From Rheinheimera sediminis (GTDB lineage: Bacteria > Pseudomonadota > Gammaproteobacteria > Enterobacterales > Alteromonadaceae): a stretch of DNA of 64,000 nt. Positions 43,590 through 52,850 of this stretch are shown one piece after another. Both the position numbers and the translations under genes were made by a program. Every line of letters begins with the position of its first letter. Positions within the stretch are counted from its first letter, which is position 1. Below the pieces are notes generated by a model, which searched no databases, had not been told where the DNA came from, and was given only the letters and a program-made list of their open reading frames with translations. The stretch lies in assembly GCF_004005375.1 (NCBI RefSeq), contig NZ_RZUF01000004.1, positions 62,566 through 126,565 on the forward strand, read 5' to 3'.

Positions 43590-43867
43590 TAAGAACTAAC
43601 GGAGAGAAGCAGAACCTACAGGCTTCAGTCTTGCTTCTTTCCCCAAAATCTTGAGTACAAGAACACCCATTAAAAGCTGTCCTTATTTTACCTAATGTGA
43701 GCAAAGCCACCAGCAGCCTGGTCAGTAATGTCCAGTAGAACGGAGCAGTGCTCACCCGCACTGCTGACGGTTTTGTGCTGAGTCTATAACTATACTCACC
43801 GTTTTCCGCTTTCCTAAAACCCGCGGCACTGCTACCTTAGCGGCTTTTACACTCTTTGGGGAAAGCG

Positions 43868-44383
43868 ATGAAAAAAAGCCTGTCTTATCTGAACTGGAGT
43901 TTGCGGCGTTTAAAATGGAGCAGTCTGTTCAGTTTTTTGTTGGCTGCGGCTGCAGTGGCTGTTTTTATCTGGTATCCAAAATACACAGTGCAAAGTGATG
44001 GTTCTGATTTGTTGCAGGTACCTGCTGTTTTAACTGGAATGAGCTGTGATGCGGGTGCTGATCGTAAAGGTATTATTTACCTGAAAAGTAGCTTATCGAC
44101 CGAATGGTTGCCACTACAAGAGCGGCAAGACTGTGACAATACCCAGCAGTTGTATGGCTCTTTAAATAAAGAAAATCAGCTGATCTTTTTTATTGAAAAC
44201 AAAGTGGGTGACTTCTCCATTCATGGCATTCGCACTGCGGCAACTAATAAAAAAATGTTATGGCCAGAGGACAACATCATTGTTATGCAAAAGTGGAACA
44301 GCCTTCCACTGGTGCTGGCTTTTATGTTTTTAATATGTGGTGTGATGTTCTGGCGCGCCTACGCTCAGCGCACCGAATTTTGA
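43868..44383 (+). CDS. Membrane protein of unknown function
   Basis: A 171-aa protein. GGGGAAA precedes ATG 43868. A membrane helix lies at about 20-38 (SLFSFLLAAAAVAVFIWY) and a second near the C-terminus (LPLVLAFMFLICGVMFW), leaving an external domain of about 110 residues with two cysteines. I do not recognise the family. A MITE-like element starts 25 bp after its stop. Confidence 0.6.
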   Translation: MKKSLSYLNWSLRRLKWSSLFSFLLAAAAVAVFIWYPKYTVQSDGSDLLQVPAVLTGMSCDAGADRKGIIYLKSSLSTEWLPLQERQDCDNTQQLYGSLNKENQLIFFIENKVGDFSIHGIRTAATNKKMLWPEDNIIVMQKWNSLPLVLAFMFLICGVMFWRAYAQRTEF

Positions 44384-44407
44384 ACTTCTTGTGGCTGCAC
44401 TTGTTCG

Positions 44408-44671
44408 ATACCCAAGTGACCTCAAGATGCGAGTTTCAGAGCCGCTGGGCGCTTGCAATGCAAGGCAGCCTGGCGAAGCAATGTCGACTACCTTGTGAGA
44501 CAGGCTAACACCGCAGTGCAATCGCCCAGCGACTCCCGAAGGGCGGGTCTAAAAGCGCTTTATGCCGCGTTAACTGTTGTCGCTTTAGAACCACTAAAGC
44601 TTCCAACAGCTGCCTTGCCTAAAGCGCTTTTATCTCCCGCTGAATTCTTCATCTTGAAGTTACTTGGGTAT
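44408..44671. mobile_element. MITE-like element, 264 bp, overlapping the LysR gene end
   Basis: 22-bp terminal inverted repeats at 44408-44429 and 44650-44671 match at 20 positions. The outer part reads ATACCCAAGT and the inner part TCAAGATG. The interior has no plausible gene. The right end supplies the last codons and the stop of the lysR-type gene, so the element inserted at or into that gene. Target-site duplications are not obvious by eye. Confidence 0.8.
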
Positions 44672-45533
44672 AAAGCCACTGAATAAATTGCTTTACAGCA
44701 GTAGCTTGCACACTGTCGGCTTTGTAATGCAGCTGATACTGGCCCCAAGGCAACTGATAACTAAACTGACGTAAAGCAATCAGCTGACCTGCTGCTACTG
44801 AGGGGCCTGCAATAAAATCATTCGACAAGGCAAAGCCGCTGCCACAGCTAACGGCTTTCGTCGCCAACAAAGCCAGATTAACATAACGCAATTGCAAAGC
44901 CGCAGGGCTGCGCACTTGTTGATGCTGACACCACAACTGCCAATCTTCGCCTGTTTCCGAGCTATACAGAGGGTAATCCAGCAGTTCTGCTGCTTCTGCG
45001 CCAGTTAACAACTGAAACTGGGCCGGTGCACAAACTGGGTACCAAAACTCTGTGCGTAATTGCTGGCTGACAAAACCGGCTGGAGCGGGCCAGGTTCCAA
45101 GGATGATATCGTACTGCTCTGCATCGGCGTGGTGCGCCATAGACGCCATATCCAGTAAGGTGTCCAAATCCGGATAGCGCTGTTTAAATAATTCCAGTCG
45201 GGGCGCCAGCCATTCCACTGCAATAGAAGTTTGTGCCAGAATTTTTAATTGTACAGGGGGCTGATTTAATAAATGCTGAGTGACAGAGTTCAACCGGACA
45301 AAACAATCCCGCACCACTGAATACAACATATCGCCAGACTGGGTTAACTCTACACTTTTGTTTTGCCGCAGCAACAAAGGCTGGCCGATAAAATCCTCCA
45401 GCTGTTTTACCTGATGACTAATAGCGCTTTGTGTGACAAACAGCTGTTCTGCGGCTTTGCTGAAGCTTTTTAGTCGTGCTGTGGCTTCAAAAGCCTGTAG
45501 AGCTTTCAGTGGAGGTAACATAGATGAGTTCAA
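44649..45533 (-). CDS. LysR-family transcriptional regulator (GcvA-like)
   Basis: A 294-aa regulator. The N-terminal winged helix-turn-helix reads LPPLKALQAFEATARLKSFSKAAEQLFVTQSAISHQVKQLED; the effector-binding domain follows. The final residues TQVTSR and the stop are encoded by the terminal repeat of the MITE at 44408-44671, so the native C-terminus has probably been replaced. It is divergent from the M24 peptidase gene with 85 bp between, a usual layout for a LysR regulator and its target. Confidence 0.87.
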   Translation of the reverse strand: MNSSMLPPLKALQAFEATARLKSFSKAAEQLFVTQSAISHQVKQLEDFIGQPLLLRQNKSVELTQSGDMLYSVVRDCFVRLNSVTQHLLNQPPVQLKILAQTSIAVEWLAPRLELFKQRYPDLDTLLDMASMAHHADAEQYDIILGTWPAPAGFVSQQLRTEFWYPVCAPAQFQLLTGAEAAELLDYPLYSSETGEDWQLWCQHQQVRSPAALQLRYVNLALLATKAVSCGSGFALSNDFIAGPSVAAGQLIALRQFSYQLPWGQYQLHYKADSVQATAVKQFIQWLYTQVTSR

Positions 45534-45618
45534 TTCATGAGTTGTTGAGTTTATATCATTTTAATTCATGCAATCACAGTCGCATACTCAACACATCAGT
45601 TTAAAAGCGGAGTGCATA

Positions 45619-46836
45619 ATGAGTCAGATCGGTGGTCAAACCAAACAACAAGCGCTGGACAGCTTAAGCCTAATGACGGCGGGCGCACAGCCTATAGGGC
45701 TGGCGGAATACCAGGCTCGGATCAAAAAGGCTCAGCAGTTGATGCGTCAGCACGGCATCGATGTGTTGTATTTGAATGCTGGCACTAATTTAAGCTACTT
45801 CACTGGGACTGCCTGGTATGCCAGCGAGAGGTTAGTGGGGGCCCTGCTTTTTGCAGAACGGCAGGCTGAAGCTGAATTGCTGTATATCAGCCCTGTGTTT
45901 GAAATTCCTACGCTCAGCGGTTTTCAGGTGGTACAGGGCGAAGTACTGGGCTGGCAAGAGCACGAAAACCCCTATCAATTACTGCTCGATAGCGTGAAAC
46001 GCATTTGTCATAAAGCAGATGCTGTATTGGCTTTGGATGACAGCAGCGCATTTTTTATTTTTGAAGGTCTACGTCAGGCCAATCCACAGCAACAAATCCT
46101 CAGTGGTAAAGTCATCACTCAGGGTTGCAGGGCACAAAAGTCAACGGCTGAACTTGCTATTATGCAGCGGGCTATGGATATGACACTGGCAGTGCACAAA
46201 GCCGTTGCCAGTATCCTGTATGAAGGTATCAGCACTGCGGAAGTCGAAGCTTTTATCGACGAGGCTCATCGCAAAGTGGGTGCCAGCGGTTCGTACTTTT
46301 GTATTGTGTTATTTGGATCAGATTCGGCGTATCCACATGGCGTGAAAACACCAAAAAATCTGGAAAGCGGCGATATGGTGTTAATAGACACGGGTTGTCG
46401 TTTATTGGGTTATGTGTCTGATATCACTCGAAGTTATGTGTTCGGTGTACCAACAGAGCGGCAGAGGCACATCTGGGCTGTAGAAAAAGCGGCTCAGGCT
46501 GCTGCTTTTAACGCGGCAAAGTTGGGTATGGCTTGTGGTCTGGTGGATGCCGCTGCGCGCCAAGTATTAGAAACTCATGGCTTAGGGCCAGATTATGCAC
46601 TACCAGGTTTACCGCACAGAACTGGCCATGGCATTGGCATGGATATTCATGAAGGCCCTTATCTGGTGCGTAATGAACATACTTTATTGGCGCCAGGTAT
46701 GTGTTTCAGTAACGAACCTATGATCTGTGTGCCGGGTGAATTCGGGGTGCGGCTGGAAGATCATTTTTATATGACTGCGGCTGGTCCTCGCTGGTTTACA
46801 CAACCTTCCGTCAGTATTGATCAACCTTTCGCTTAA
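45619..46836 (+). CDS. M24 family Xaa-Pro aminopeptidase-like protein
   Basis: A 405-aa protein; GGAG lies 6 nt before ATG 45619. The creatinase N-terminal domain (about 25-160) precedes the pita-bread M24 domain. Metal ligands are visible in VLIDTGCRLLGYVSDITRSY (two Asp), GLPHRTGHGIGMDIHEGP (His), FSNEPMICVPGEFGVRLEDHFY (two Glu). It probably removes N-terminal residues before proline from peptides, a role inferred from the family. It is divergent from a LysR gene that may control it. Confidence 0.88.
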   Translation: MSQIGGQTKQQALDSLSLMTAGAQPIGLAEYQARIKKAQQLMRQHGIDVLYLNAGTNLSYFTGTAWYASERLVGALLFAERQAEAELLYISPVFEIPTLSGFQVVQGEVLGWQEHENPYQLLLDSVKRICHKADAVLALDDSSAFFIFEGLRQANPQQQILSGKVITQGCRAQKSTAELAIMQRAMDMTLAVHKAVASILYEGISTAEVEAFIDEAHRKVGASGSYFCIVLFGSDSAYPHGVKTPKNLESGDMVLIDTGCRLLGYVSDITRSYVFGVPTERQRHIWAVEKAAQAAAFNAAKLGMACGLVDAAARQVLETHGLGPDYALPGLPHRTGHGIGMDIHEGPYLVRNEHTLLAPGMCFSNEPMICVPGEFGVRLEDHFYMTAAGPRWFTQPSVSIDQPFA

Positions 46837-46977
46837 GCCTAAAAAAAACAGCCACATTTTTCGGCTGGTTTTACCTTCGGTTGTATCCGTTAACTTTTGC
46901 CAACCTAACCATTACAAATGGTCACATGGTTTTCTGCCGTTTTTCTTAGACTGGATCTGTGCAAAAGGAGATCGAAG

Positions 46978-47670
46978 ATGCGGCGCTTGGCTTTAGTGAT
47001 GGTTTTCAGTGGGGTGTTCCTTTCAGCTTGTGATGTGGAGCTGATCTCAGGGCAAGACAAGGCCTACAATTTTAATTTTAACTCCGGATCTCAGGGCTGG
47101 GCTGCAGGCTTCTCTGACTATCCCGCTGATGAGGCGCCAATTTACCAGCTAGAGTCGGGTATCCGTGCTCTGCCCGGTGAAGCATCAGCGAAAGGATTCT
47201 TTCTCTCAGGGATGAATCGCAGCGATGATTTATTTATGTTTCTGAAAACTCAGTTTTCTAATCTGGAACCTTCAACAAAATACTACGCCAGGGTTCGCCT
47301 CACTTTTTTATCCAATGCCGGTGTTGATTGTGCAGGCGGATCGAACGCTCCGGGTGAAAGCGTTTATCTGAAGTTTGGGGCTGGCGACAGAGAGCCTAAA
47401 CAAGAGGGCTACTATTTGAACCTGGACAAGGGGCAGCAATCGCAATCAGGTCGTGATGCCAAAGTAATAGGTAACGTTGCAGCACAGGGCGCTGCTTGCG
47501 ATGGTTCAGTATTTGCTGAGAAAACGATACAAACTACCACCCGTGAGCGCATTCCTTTGTACAGTGACGGGCAGGGCAGAGTCTGGATTTTTGTTGGTAC
47601 AGATTCAGGTTACCAAGGTTTAACCTCGCTGTACTACAAAAGCATAGAAGTTGCACTTGAGGCTTTTTAA
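46978..47670 (+). CDS. Lipoprotein of unknown function
   Basis: A 230-aa protein. AAGGAG precedes ATG 46978. The signal LALVMVFSGVFLSAC is a clear lipobox (FLSAC). The mature sequence FNFNSGSQGWAAGFSDYP, SGMNRSDDLFMFLKTQF and YYARVRLTFLSNAG suggests a carbohydrate-binding-like beta-sandwich, but I cannot place it in a named family. A strong terminator follows at 47700. Confidence 0.65.
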   Translation: MRRLALVMVFSGVFLSACDVELISGQDKAYNFNFNSGSQGWAAGFSDYPADEAPIYQLESGIRALPGEASAKGFFLSGMNRSDDLFMFLKTQFSNLEPSTKYYARVRLTFLSNAGVDCAGGSNAPGESVYLKFGAGDREPKQEGYYLNLDKGQQSQSGRDAKVIGNVAAQGAACDGSVFAEKTIQTTTRERIPLYSDGQGRVWIFVGTDSGYQGLTSLYYKSIEVALEAF

Positions 47671-47699
47671 CGCTGTGTGTTGATTGCTCTGTTTTCCCA

Positions 47700-47739
47700 C
47701 CGGCCAGATGGAGTGATGTGCCATCTGGCCGGTTTTTTT
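47700..47739 (+). terminator. Intrinsic terminator after the lipoprotein gene
   Basis: CCGGCCAGATGG and CCATCTGGCCGG form a 12-bp stem followed by TTTTTTT. It may act for the convergent ntrC as well. Confidence 0.92.
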
Positions 47740-47763
47740 ATTGATCAGGTTAAAGAGGATTTT

Positions 47764-49173
47764 CTATTCCATATTCAGCTCTTTTAATTTACGTGTCAGA
47801 GTGTTTCGGCCCCAACCCAGACGTTTGGCCGCATCTTGCTTGTGACCATGGGTGTAATGCAAGGCTTGTTGCAGCACAATCTTTTCAAACTCTGGCCCAG
47901 CTTCCGCCAGAATATTTTCTTCACCGGCGTTAAGTTTTTGACTGACCCATGCTGCCAGAGCCTCTTGCCAGCTTTGTTGACCCCCAGGTGTTGAGCTGGT
48001 GAGGACTTTAGGAGCACTGGTGAGTTCTGGAGGCAAGTCGGATAACAATACTTGCTTGCCACTTGCCATTACCGTAAGCCAGCGGCAGCTGTTTTCCAAC
48101 TGACGTACGTTACCTGGCCAGTCCAACTGAGCTAAAAATTTCTCAGTTTCCGGGGCCAGATTTTTTGCCTCAACGTTGAGTTCACGGGCAGCTTGCTGCA
48201 GGAAATGCTGAGCCAGTTTTGGAATATCTTGTTTGCGGTCTTTCAGCGCGGGAATTTGAATACGGATCACATTAAGGCGGTGAAACAAATCTTCGCGGAA
48301 CTTACCTTCAGACACCAGGATTTCCAGATTTTGGTGAGTTGCAGCGATAATACGCACATCGACACTGATGCCCTGATGGCCACCGACCCGATAAAACTGG
48401 CCATCAGCCAGTACCCGCAATAAACGTGTCTGTACGTCCAGCGGCATATCACCAATTTCATCGAGGAATAAAGTACCTCCGTCTGCTTGTTCAAAACGGC
48501 CTTTACGTAGGTTCGCGGCGCCGGTAAAAGCGCCTTTTTCGTGACCAAAGAGCTCGGATTCTATTAAGTCTTTTGGAATAGCCGCCATATTCAGCGCGAT
48601 AAAAGGCTGCTCTGAACGTGGGCTGTGTTTATGCAGTGCATGAGCTACCAACTCTTTACCTGTTCCGGACTGACCGTTGATCAGCACACTGATACTAGAG
48701 CGGGATAAACGGCCAATAGCGCGAAATACTTCCTGCATAGCCGGAGCTTCGCCGATGATTTCCGGTACTTCAGTTTGTACTACAGCCTGTTGTTTTGGCT
48801 GCTTGGCCTGACTATGCGCCAAAGCCCGTTGAATAAGCGACACAGCTTCATTGATATCAAAAGGTTTAGGCAGGTATTCAAAAGCGCCTTTTTTAAACGC
48901 ATTGACTGCGCTGTCCAGATCGGAATGCGCTGTCATGATAATCACCGGAAGCTCTGGTGATAAGTCCTGCAATTTGCTGAGTAAAACCATACCGTCAGTA
49001 CCAGGCATCCGAATATCAGATACCACTACAGTTGGCTGTTCATATTGTAGTCTTTGTAGCATTAAGTCAGCCGAAGCGTAACTTTCACAGGCTATATCTG
49101 CCCGTGCTAATGCTTTTTCCAATACCCAGCGGATCGAATTGTCATCATCAATAATCCAGACTACTTGCTGCAT
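47764..49173 (-). CDS. ntrC: Nitrogen regulation response regulator NtrC
   Basis: A 469-aa sigma-54 activator. The receiver has [14 protein letters not shown] and [12 protein letters not shown]. The AAA+ domain has Walker [12 protein letters not shown], the sigma-54 contact GAFTGA and FLDEIGDMP. The C-terminal Fis-type helix-turn-helix reads [22 protein letters not shown]. It is the last gene of the ntrBC operon and overlaps the ntrB 3' end by 13 bp. glnA, with its own sigma-54 promoter, lies just beyond. Confidence 0.97.
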   Translation of the reverse strand: MQQVVWIIDDDNSIRWVLEKALARADIACESYASADLMLQRLQYEQPTVVVSDIRMPGTDGMVLLSKLQDLSPELPVIIMTAHSDLDSAVNAFKKGAFEYLPKPFDINEAVSLIQRALAHSQAKQPKQQAVVQTEVPEIIGEAPAMQEVFRAIGRLSRSSISVLINGQSGTGKELVAHALHKHSPRSEQPFIALNMAAIPKDLIESELFGHEKGAFTGAANLRKGRFEQADGGTLFLDEIGDMPLDVQTRLLRVLADGQFYRVGGHQGISVDVRIIAATHQNLEILVSEGKFREDLFHRLNVIRIQIPALKDRKQDIPKLAQHFLQQAARELNVEAKNLAPETEKFLAQLDWPGNVRQLENSCRWLTVMASGKQVLLSDLPPELTSAPKVLTSSTPGGQQSWQEALAAWVSQKLNAGEENILAEAGPEFEKIVLQQALHYTHGHKQDAAKRLGWGRNTLTRKLKELNME

Positions 49174-50255
49174 TCTTCTTCTCCAGAGTTATTGAGCGGT
49201 AAATACAAAGTAAAAGCGGTTTGCCCTGGCCAGCTTTCGCAGTCAATCCAGCCACCATGCTGGTGAATTAAGGTTTGAGCTATCGACAACCCCAGACCTG
49301 TTCCGCCGGGTTTTCCTGTGACCATAGGGAAAAATAAGGTGTCTTTAATTTCAGGCGGTATACCGGGACCGTTGTCTATGACTTTAATGGCCGCGACTAA
49401 ACGGTGGCGTCGTCCGTGTATAGTGTGCTGATTTAAAATCCGGGTCTGCAGGGTGATTTGACCACCCTCAGCCAGCACCTGTTGAGCATTACCAACGATA
49501 TTTAATAAGGCTTGTTCAATCAGTTCAGGATCAAAGGAAAAGTCCGGGATGCTGGGGTCATAATCGCGCACAAACTGTACTTGGGTCGGGTTATCCATTT
49601 GCGCCAGCTGACTGACACGTTCCAGCACCTGATGCACATTGGATATTTGTTTACTCGGCGCTTTGTAAGGACCTAATAATCGATCGACCAGATTACGCAA
49701 CCTGTCGGCCTGAGCGATGATCAGCTGAGTGTATTCTTTCTGGTCCTCATTCAGCGATTCTTCAAGTAGCTGCGCTGCCCCGCGCAAGCCCCCTAAAGGG
49801 TTTTTTATTTCGTGGGCTAAACCACGGATCAGTTCACGGGCGGCTAAATGCTGATGCTGCTGCAAGCTTTCCAAACTGATTTTACGCTGCTGGTCCACCT
49901 GACGTAGTTCTAGCATCAAAGCTAAATGCGGTTGCTCAATCAGATTGACTGTGACGTCGAGCAAGATATGACGACCATCCAGTAACACAGCTTGCACGTC
50001 ACTGATGCCGAAACCTTGTCGATTTTGCAGCGCGGTTAAAAAGAAACTGGACGTTAAATCCGTATATTGAAATAAAGTGAAAAAATACTGCTGAGCCAAG
50101 CGTTTTTCACCAACACCAAACATAGCCGAACTCGCGGTATTAAAATACTGCACCTGTAACTGGCTATCCAATACCAATATGGCGGTACTGAGCTGATCGG
50201 TAAAGTCGGTGGTGGAAAAGTCCATCGTCTTTTTTTGTTGGGTCACTGCGTTCAC
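49161..50255 (-). CDS. ntrB: Nitrogen regulation sensor kinase NtrB
   Basis: A 364-aa cytosolic kinase/phosphatase controlled by PII proteins. A PAS domain (LSTAILVLDSQLQVQYFNTASSAMFG) precedes the H-box LIRGLAHEIKNPLGGLRGAAQLLE and ATPase boxes DNGPGIPPE and GGTGLGLSIA. The frame opens at GTG 50255; ATG 50225 is an alternative start, and neither has a strong ribosome site. NtrC-type sites lie just upstream at 50261 and 50323. Confidence 0.95.
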   Translation of the reverse strand: MNAVTQQKKTMDFSTTDFTDQLSTAILVLDSQLQVQYFNTASSAMFGVGEKRLAQQYFFTLFQYTDLTSSFFLTALQNRQGFGISDVQAVLLDGRHILLDVTVNLIEQPHLALMLELRQVDQQRKISLESLQQHQHLAARELIRGLAHEIKNPLGGLRGAAQLLEESLNEDQKEYTQLIIAQADRLRNLVDRLLGPYKAPSKQISNVHQVLERVSQLAQMDNPTQVQFVRDYDPSIPDFSFDPELIEQALLNIVGNAQQVLAEGGQITLQTRILNQHTIHGRRHRLVAAIKVIDNGPGIPPEIKDTLFFPMVTGKPGGTGLGLSIAQTLIHQHGGWIDCESWPGQTAFTLYLPLNNSGEEECSK

Positions 50256-50260
50256 CTACC

Positions 50261-50275
50261 GCACCAAAATAGTGC
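50261..50275. promoter_or_regulatory. NtrC-type operator upstream of ntrB (proximal)
   Basis: GCACCAAAATAGTGC closely follows the NtrC consensus GCAC-N7-GTGC. It lies 5 bp before the ntrB start, where binding would block transcription. Confidence 0.75.
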
Positions 50276-50280
50276 TTCAT

Positions 50281-50300
50281 TTTTACAGTGTACTGTAAAA
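50281..50300. promoter_or_regulatory. 20-bp dyad between two NtrC sites
   Basis: TTTTACAGT-GT-ACTGTAAAA has perfect 9-bp arms. It is centred between the two NtrC-type sites, where the ntrB promoter should be. The cognate factor is unknown. Confidence 0.6.
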
Positions 50301-50322
50301 TCAGACGAACTATCGTCAGGGC

Positions 50323-50336
50323 GCACTATTTTGGTG
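50323..50336. promoter_or_regulatory. NtrC-type operator upstream of ntrB (distal)
   Basis: GCACTATTTTGGTG is an inverted near-copy of the proximal site. It overlaps the last codons and stop of the upstream gene at 50326. Confidence 0.65.
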
Positions 50337-50847
50337 AAGTTATTGTCGTTTTGCGTAAATAAAAGGTTGTTACAGAACTTTCTGCAATTAGCTTGCCGTT
50401 TTGATCAAGGGCTTGTAATTGTAATTGATGGGCTCCACGTTCCACACCCAGCAAGCGAAAAGTATTGCTTTGCTGTACAGGGCTTTGCTGAGTGTTGTCC
50501 AGCACCAAACGTAGTTTATGCTGACTGGTAAGCGCCGGAATGACTTGGCTTTGCACCAGTACTTCACCCTGATTCGAGAACACTGTGCTTTCCGTTTCTG
50601 GCTTTAGTATTTTGAGTTGATAGGTCCTAGTATCGGCATCAGCCCTATTCAAAGCATTAAACCTCAGATCCGAACTATTCAACTGGGGGGGCTGACTTTG
50701 AGGAGATACTTTGAGGTCTAGCTTTTGCGCCCCAGCAAGCTGCCTGTCTGAATAAAGCGGGACGCCATTTTTATCGACGCTGACGTAGACCTGCTGGGCG
50801 ACAGTGCCGCAGCAGATAAAAAGAAAGAAGATACTCAGCTTTTTCAT
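50326..50847 (-). CDS. DUF4124-type exported protein
   Basis: A 173-aa protein from ATG 50847. A signal peptide (LSIFFLFICCGTVAQQ) precedes VYVSVDKNGVPLYSDRQLAGAQKLDL, which resembles the DUF4124 start segment (W/Y-x-DxxGxxxYSDxP). The rest is a beta-rich region with ESTVFSNQGEVLVQ. Genes of this type commonly sit between glnA and ntrB in gammaproteobacteria; the function is unknown. Its 3' end overlaps an NtrC-type operator. Confidence 0.72.
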   Translation of the reverse strand: MKKLSIFFLFICCGTVAQQVYVSVDKNGVPLYSDRQLAGAQKLDLKVSPQSQPPQLNSSDLRFNALNRADADTRTYQLKILKPETESTVFSNQGEVLVQSQVIPALTSQHKLRLVLDNTQQSPVQQSNTFRLLGVERGAHQLQLQALDQNGKLIAESSVTTFYLRKTTITSPK

Positions 50848-50921
50848 CTGGTTTCTGATCAATAGTCTTGCTGTATTTACTCTAATGCGCCCTGCTTGAG
50901 ATCTCAAATATTAACCAAAGA

Positions 50922-50946
50922 AAAACCCGCGACAGGCGCGGGTTTT
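50922..50946 (-). terminator. Intrinsic terminator after glnA
   Basis: AAAACCCGCG and CGCGGGTTTT flank a short loop, with the T run on the minus strand continuing past 50922. It lies 42 nt beyond the glnA stop. Confidence 0.85.
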
Positions 50947-50988
50947 GCTGTTGCAAGCAGGGTGTTCTCTGCCGCTTTTAATGCCAGA

Positions 50989-52398
50989 TTAAACGCTGTA
51001 GTACAGTTCGTATTCCAGCGGGTGAACTGCGATAGAAACACGCTTAGCTTCTGCACGTTTCAGTTCGATGTAGGCATCGATCATAGCGTCAGACATGACG
51101 CCGCCTTTAGTGAAGATAGCGCGGCTTGCATCCAGTGCATCCAGAGCTTCGTCTAAAGAACCACAAACCTGAGGGATCAGTGCTTCTTCTTCTGGTGGCA
51201 GGTCATACAAGTCTTTATCCATGGCATCGCCTGGGTGGATCTTGTTCTGAATACCATCTAAACCAGCCATTAACTGAGCTACGAAAGCTAAGTACGGGTT
51301 AGCTGCCGGATCCGGGAAACGCACTTCGATACGACGTGCTTTAGCACTTGGTACCAGAGGGATACGGATAGAAGCTGAACGGTTACGGGCTGAGTAAGCC
51401 AGCATTACAGGAGCTTCGAAGTGTGGTACTAAACGCTTGTACGAGTTAGTAGAAGGGTTAGTGAAGGCATTGATTGCTTTTGCATGTTTGATGATACCGC
51501 CGATGTAGTACAGGGCAGTTTCTGATAAACCAGCATATTTATCACCAGCAAACAGGTTTACACCATCTTTTGCTAATGATTGGTGACAGTGCATACCTGA
51601 ACCGTTATCACCAACCAGAGGTTTTGGCATAAAGGTTACAGTTTTGCCGTACAGGTTAGCAACGTTGTGAACAACGTATTTTAATACCTGAATTTCGTCA
51701 GCTTTCTTAGTTAAGGTATTGAAACGAGTAGCGATTTCGTTCTGGCCAGCAGTAGCTACTTCATGGTGGTGAGCTTCAACGACCTGACCCATCTCTTCCA
51801 GCACCACACACATAGCGCTACGGATATCATGGTGTTGATCTACTGGTGGCACCGGGAAATAACCGCCTTTGATACCTGGACGGTGAGCTTTGTTACCGCC
51901 TTCATATACTTTGTCTGAGTTCCATGCAGCTTCAGCTGAGTCGATAGCGAAGAAAGCGGTAGACATAGTATTTTTGAAACGCACGTCATCAAACATAAAC
52001 CATTCTGGCTCAGGTCCAAACAATACAGTGTCAGCAATACCGGTAGACTTCAGGTACTCTTCAGCACGTTTAGCGATAGAGCGTGGGCAACGCTCGTAAC
52101 CTTGCATTGTGCTTGGTTCGATCACGTCACAGCTGATATTAACCGTAGTTTCTTCAGAAAACGGGTCCAGTAACATGGTGTCTGCCTGAGGCATCAGGAT
52201 CATGTCTGAGTCGTTGATACCTTTCCAGCCGGCTATGGAAGAGCCGTCAAACATTTTGCCGTCTTCGAAGAAATCTTCGTTGATTTGGCTGACTGGAATA
52301 GTCACGTGTTGTTCTTTACCTTTGGTATCTGTAAAACGTAAATCAACGAATCTTACGTCATTCTCTTTAATGAAACTCAGTACTGTAGATGCAGACAT
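50989..52398 (-). CDS. glnA: Glutamine synthetase, type I
   Basis: A 469-aa enzyme, the usual GSI-beta length. It makes glutamine from glutamate and ammonia. [59 protein letters not shown] and [28 protein letters not shown] are conserved active-site segments, and the adenylylation loop LYDLPPEE near residue 395 includes the modified Tyr. A sigma-54 promoter and an NtrC site lie upstream. Confidence 0.98.
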   Translation of the reverse strand: MSASTVLSFIKENDVRFVDLRFTDTKGKEQHVTIPVSQINEDFFEDGKMFDGSSIAGWKGINDSDMILMPQADTMLLDPFSEETTVNISCDVIEPSTMQGYERCPRSIAKRAEEYLKSTGIADTVLFGPEPEWFMFDDVRFKNTMSTAFFAIDSAEAAWNSDKVYEGGNKAHRPGIKGGYFPVPPVDQHHDIRSAMCVVLEEMGQVVEAHHHEVATAGQNEIATRFNTLTKKADEIQVLKYVVHNVANLYGKTVTFMPKPLVGDNGSGMHCHQSLAKDGVNLFAGDKYAGLSETALYYIGGIIKHAKAINAFTNPSTNSYKRLVPHFEAPVMLAYSARNRSASIRIPLVPSAKARRIEVRFPDPAANPYLAFVAQLMAGLDGIQNKIHPGDAMDKDLYDLPPEEEALIPQVCGSLDEALDALDASRAIFTKGGVMSDAMIDAYIELKRAEAKRVSIAVHPLEYELYYSV

Positions 52399-52485
52399 GC
52401 ATTCCTCCGGTTTGTGCTGTTGACGGGCGTAAAAAAACGCCTGTTTTTATAATGCTGGCTCAGGCCAAAGATTTAAGTTTTCTGA

Positions 52486-52501
52486 TGCCATTCTTGTGCC
52501 A
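52486..52501 (-). promoter_or_regulatory. Sigma-54 promoter of glnA
   Basis: On the minus strand: TGGCAC, five bases, TGGCA. The -24 element is perfect; the -12 element has TGGCA where TTGCA is usual. It lies about 90 nt before the glnA start. Confidence 0.75.
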
Positions 52502-52564
52502 AAGATTTATGATCATGATTTTCAAAGGTTTTTCGTTAAGCTGACTCCTGGATATACACGCATT

Positions 52565-52581
52565 TGCATTAATATGGTGCA
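52565..52581. promoter_or_regulatory. NtrC enhancer site upstream of glnA
   Basis: TGCATTAATATGGTGCA matches the NtrC dyad TGCAC-N7-GTGCA at nearly all positions and lies about 65 bp upstream of the sigma-54 promoter, a typical enhancer distance. A weaker half site (CTGGTGC) lies at about 52614. Confidence 0.85.
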
Positions 52582-52850
52582 ATCTTGCCCCATTCTGATG
52601 CGAAGGCCCCAGACTGGTGCTTTTAAAACAGGCTCCGCCTTAACATAGCAAGTTTCATCGCCCTGTCACTAAAATACGTTGAAATATATAATCTACCCAT
52701 GTACTGCCAAAAATAAGCCGTCGCAGAACACAGTTATTTTTTCTTTCTGCGTAAAAACAGAGTAGAATACGCGCCCTTGAATTCGAACAACTTTTAGTCA
52801 ATGCCTAGTAGTCAAGATTATGGTCAGCTAGTGCCACAGAGGAAATATAA

